From Planctomycetaceae bacterium (lineage in GTDB: Bacteria; Planctomycetota; Planctomycetia; Pirellulales; Pirellulaceae), in the NCBI GenBank assembly GCA_002709225.1, contig PAQH01000164.1:1-44759 (forward strand): a DNA stretch of 44,759 bases, read 5' to 3'. The position numbers were made by a program, and so were the translations under genes. Numbering within the stretch: position 1 is the stretch's first letter; each line of letters opens with the position of its first letter. Shown piece after piece: positions 43,160-44,759 of the stretch. The notes under the pieces are model-generated. The model was not told the DNA's origin. It ran no database searches and worked only from the letters and a program-made list of their open reading frames with translations.

Positions 43160-44416
43160 TCAGTTTACCTTGCCGATGCGATAGAGGTTCTGGGCGGAAC
43201 GAATGAGCAGCGATTGCTGTGTCACACCATAGGAAGCCAGGGTGCGCTCGCCCAGCTTGTTGGTCGACAGTAGTTCAAATTTTCGCGTCGCGCGGATGAC
43301 ATTGCCCACACCAGTCTCGCTCTGGAAATAGATTTTTCCTTCAGCGTAGAGCGGCGAAGCTGAGTAACCCCCACCGCCGCTAAGGCGTTGTTGCCAGTGC
43401 TGTTTCCCCGTTTTCGCGTCGAGACAACTGGCGACGCCTTTGTCCGAAACCATGTAGAGTTCGTCTCCCACCACGAGCAGCGAAGGAGTGTGCGGGACCG
43501 CCCGCTGGCGTTCCCAGCTGACGTGGGTCGCCGTCACGTCGCCACTGCCGTCTGGGCGAATGGCGAGCAGGTGAGGAGTTCCGTAGCCGGTGCACACGTA
43601 GACCAGTCCGTGCGCGAAGATCGGTCGCGGGATCACCGAGTAACCTTCTCCGTAATTAACGCGCCAGATTTCGCGTCCGTCCGCCGGGTCGTAGGCGCAG
43701 ACGGCGCCGCTACCAGGACTGATGACTTGTAGCTTACCGCTCACTTCGATAACCGCGGGAGTTGTGAATGAAAACTTGGCAGAGGCTCCCGTGGTACGTG
43801 TGACTTTCCAGAGGACTTTGCCCGTATTCTTATCCAGTGCGACAACGAACGGATCGGAGCCTCCGTCGCAGCTAAAAACGAGGCGGTCACCGACAATGAC
43901 CGGTGAGCCGCCGTTGCCGTGGACCGGTGGATAGTTCAAATCACGATTGCGCCACAAGATCGTTCCGTCGGTTTTCGTGCAAGCGGTTCCTTGGTGTCCC
44001 CAATGGAGGTAGACCCGGTCACCTTCGATAAGTGGAGTCGGGCTGGAATGGCCGTTCTTGGTGTGGATTTTGGCAGCGGTTTTGCCGTCTTGACGGAAGA
44101 GCTCGACCGATTTGGTGATCGCGCCGCTGCGGCTGTCGAGGATCAGCATTTGCAGGGAGTAGTCCTGCTCCGTATTCGCAATGGGAACGGCTGCCGTGAC
44201 GATAACGTGTCCTTGGTGCAGGACTGGCGAGGACCAGCCTTCACCGGGGAGGGGTTGTTTCCAGGCAATGTTTTTCTCACCGGTCCAGCTGACTGGCAGT
44301 CCCGTCGCCTGCGAATGACCATTGCCTAGAGGACCTCGAAATTGACTCCACTCTTCCGCCCAGCTGACCATGGGTGCCGTGAGCAGGAGTACGATGATGA
44401 ATGAACGGCGCTGCAT
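43160..44416 (-). CDS. PQQ-like beta-propeller protein (exported)
   Basis: A 418-residue propeller. The signal peptide is MQRRSFIIVLLLTAPMVSWA with likely cleavage at AEEW. The mature protein opens with EWSQFRGPLGNGHS, the same start-motif as in the propeller at 1627-2973. Blades of GxxxW type follow, such as NTGKVLWKV, DGREIWRVNYGEG and TGKQHWQQ. No catalytic or heme site was seen. It is likely a periplasmic binding or scaffold protein; a BamB-like role cannot be excluded. ATG at 44414-44416 is preferred, with AAGGA about ten bases upstream. A longer in-frame reading to 44713 would include Pro/Arg-rich sequence unlike an exported protein. Confidence 0.87.
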   Translation of the reverse strand: MQRRSFIIVLLLTAPMVSWAEEWSQFRGPLGNGHSQATGLPVSWTGEKNIAWKQPLPGEGWSSPVLHQGHVIVTAAVPIANTEQDYSLQMLILDSRSGAITKSVELFRQDGKTAAKIHTKNGHSSPTPLIEGDRVYLHWGHQGTACTKTDGTILWRNRDLNYPPVHGNGGSPVIVGDRLVFSCDGGSDPFVVALDKNTGKVLWKVTRTTGASAKFSFTTPAVIEVSGKLQVISPGSGAVCAYDPADGREIWRVNYGEGYSVIPRPIFAHGLVYVCTGYGTPHLLAIRPDGSGDVTATHVSWERQRAVPHTPSLLVVGDELYMVSDKGVASCLDAKTGKQHWQQRLSGGGGYSASPLYAEGKIYFQSETGVGNVIRATRKFELLSTNKLGERTLASYGVTQQSLLIRSAQNLYRIGKVN

Positions 44417-44459
44417 GCCTGGATCCTTGCATTGGGTGCGGTGGGATTCATATGGGAAT

Positions 44460-44483
44460 GAGGCTGGCCCTTGTACCAGCCTC
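44460..44483 (-). promoter_or_regulatory. 8-bp hairpin in the leader of the PQQ-propeller gene
   Basis: GAGGCTGG (44460-44467) and CCAGCCTC (44476-44483) pair perfectly around an eight-base loop, about 44 bases upstream of the ATG at 44416. It may be a terminator of the gene upstream or a leader structure. No T-run was seen. Confidence 0.35.
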
Positions 44484-44615
44484 TGCGGGCTACGTGTGCT
44501 ACAGCCGCGCGATGCGAGATCAATGATCGCGCTGGTGAGAAACGGCACGTAGCCACCCGGGAGACCGGGACCGTAACAGAGTAAGCCACCGTCTTTCAGG
44601 TTGCAAGCGACGGCC

Positions 44616-44649
44616 GGCACTGGGATCTTGGCACTGGGCGCCCAGTGCC
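44616..44649 (-). terminator. GC-rich palindrome after the partial gene
   Basis: GGCACTGGG occurs at 44616-44624 and 44630-44638, and its complement CCCAGTGCC at 44641-44649. The second copy with the complement forms a perfect 20-bp palindrome (44630-44649). It lies about 23 bases beyond the stop codon of the partial gene and is the best candidate for its terminator. Confidence 0.35.
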
Positions 44650-44672
44650 GCGGGGCAGCGGCTGGGCAGTGA

Positions 44673-44759
44673 TCATCGTTTGAGCGCCGAGGGGATTTTG
44701 GGTGCTCCTCCAAGATACGGGTATTGGTCGAACTCGTGGCCGCCTCCGGTGGCGCGAGG
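44673..44759 (-). CDS. 3' end of a minus-strand gene (partial, unknown)
   Basis: The last 28 codons of a gene entering from the right edge, ending in TGA at 44673-44675. The C-terminus reads HEFDQYPYLGGAPKIPS, then ALKR. It has no stop codons in the visible part and looks like protein sequence (Gly-rich turn, aromatic pair, basic end), but no family is recognised from so short a piece. A palindrome follows. Confidence 0.45.
   Translation of the reverse strand, partial: PRATGGGHEFDQYPYLGGAPKIPSALKR

Overview
This window looks like a chromosomal segment of a member of the Planctomycetota. The sequence gives several reasons. It has two WxQxRGP-type PQQ-like beta-propeller proteins and a HEAT-like protein ending in a planctomycete-style heme-binding CxxCH domain. 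It has a YVTN-propeller di-heme protein, Tat-exported sugar-isomerase and amidase proteins, a large SurA/PpiD-like protein with a Pro/Thr/Glu-rich insert, and a topoisomerase I with a lysine/alanine histone-like tail. No tRNA, rRNA, IS element, prophage or CRISPR array was recognised. Most of the window is ordinary, densely coding chromosome.

Layout. Positions 1-3.0 kb (minus strand) hold the 5' end of an exported protein, a TIM-barrel sugar isomerase/epimerase and a PQQ-propeller lipoprotein candidate. At 3.1-6.8 kb are an amidase (+), enolase (-) and riboflavin synthase (+). At 6.8-13.3 kb a plus-strand run encodes KsgA, a HEAT/cytochrome protein, a Tat-exported hydroxypyruvate-isomerase-like protein, NAD(P)H-hydrate epimerase, a DUF420 membrane protein, a small membrane protein and quinolinate synthase (NadA). 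Two of these genes (nnrE, nadA) concern NAD. At 13.5-22 kb are a propeller/di-heme protein (+), a flavoprotein oxidoreductase and GlnE (both -), and a Tat-exported amidase (+).

Positions 22.0-23.5 kb are the only stretch without an intact recognisable gene. It carries what looks like one decayed coding sequence spread over three frames. At 23.5-28.4 kb (minus) lies the information-processing cluster rplY-pth-rpsF-ssb-rplI-dnaB, which lacks the usual rpsR. It is preceded by the SurA/PpiD-like gene. At 32.3-38.5 kb are topA (+), a bicupin protein of unknown function (-) and typA/bipA (+). At 38.6-44.4 kb (minus) are a second PQQ-propeller gene, then epoxide hydrolase, FGGY kinase and an Nramp-like transporter. 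The last three are packed tightly enough (TAA directly followed by ATG, then an 8-bp overlap) to be one operon. The window ends in the 3' end of another minus-strand gene.

The most unusual observations are these. (1) The Nramp-like transporter has five EF-hand-like DxDxDG loops inserted between TM5 and TM6, and it lacks the canonical Nramp metal-site residues. (2) GlnE has substituted carboxylates in both nucleotidyltransferase domains. (3) The rpsF leader contains two mutually exclusive hairpins. (4) The leader of nadA contains a perfect 17-bp tandem duplication that duplicates a consensus TATAAT, followed by a second, 11-bp tandem duplication. (5) A gene remnant in three frames lies downstream of dnaB. 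Functions are assigned by recognising family motifs by eye; no database search was run.
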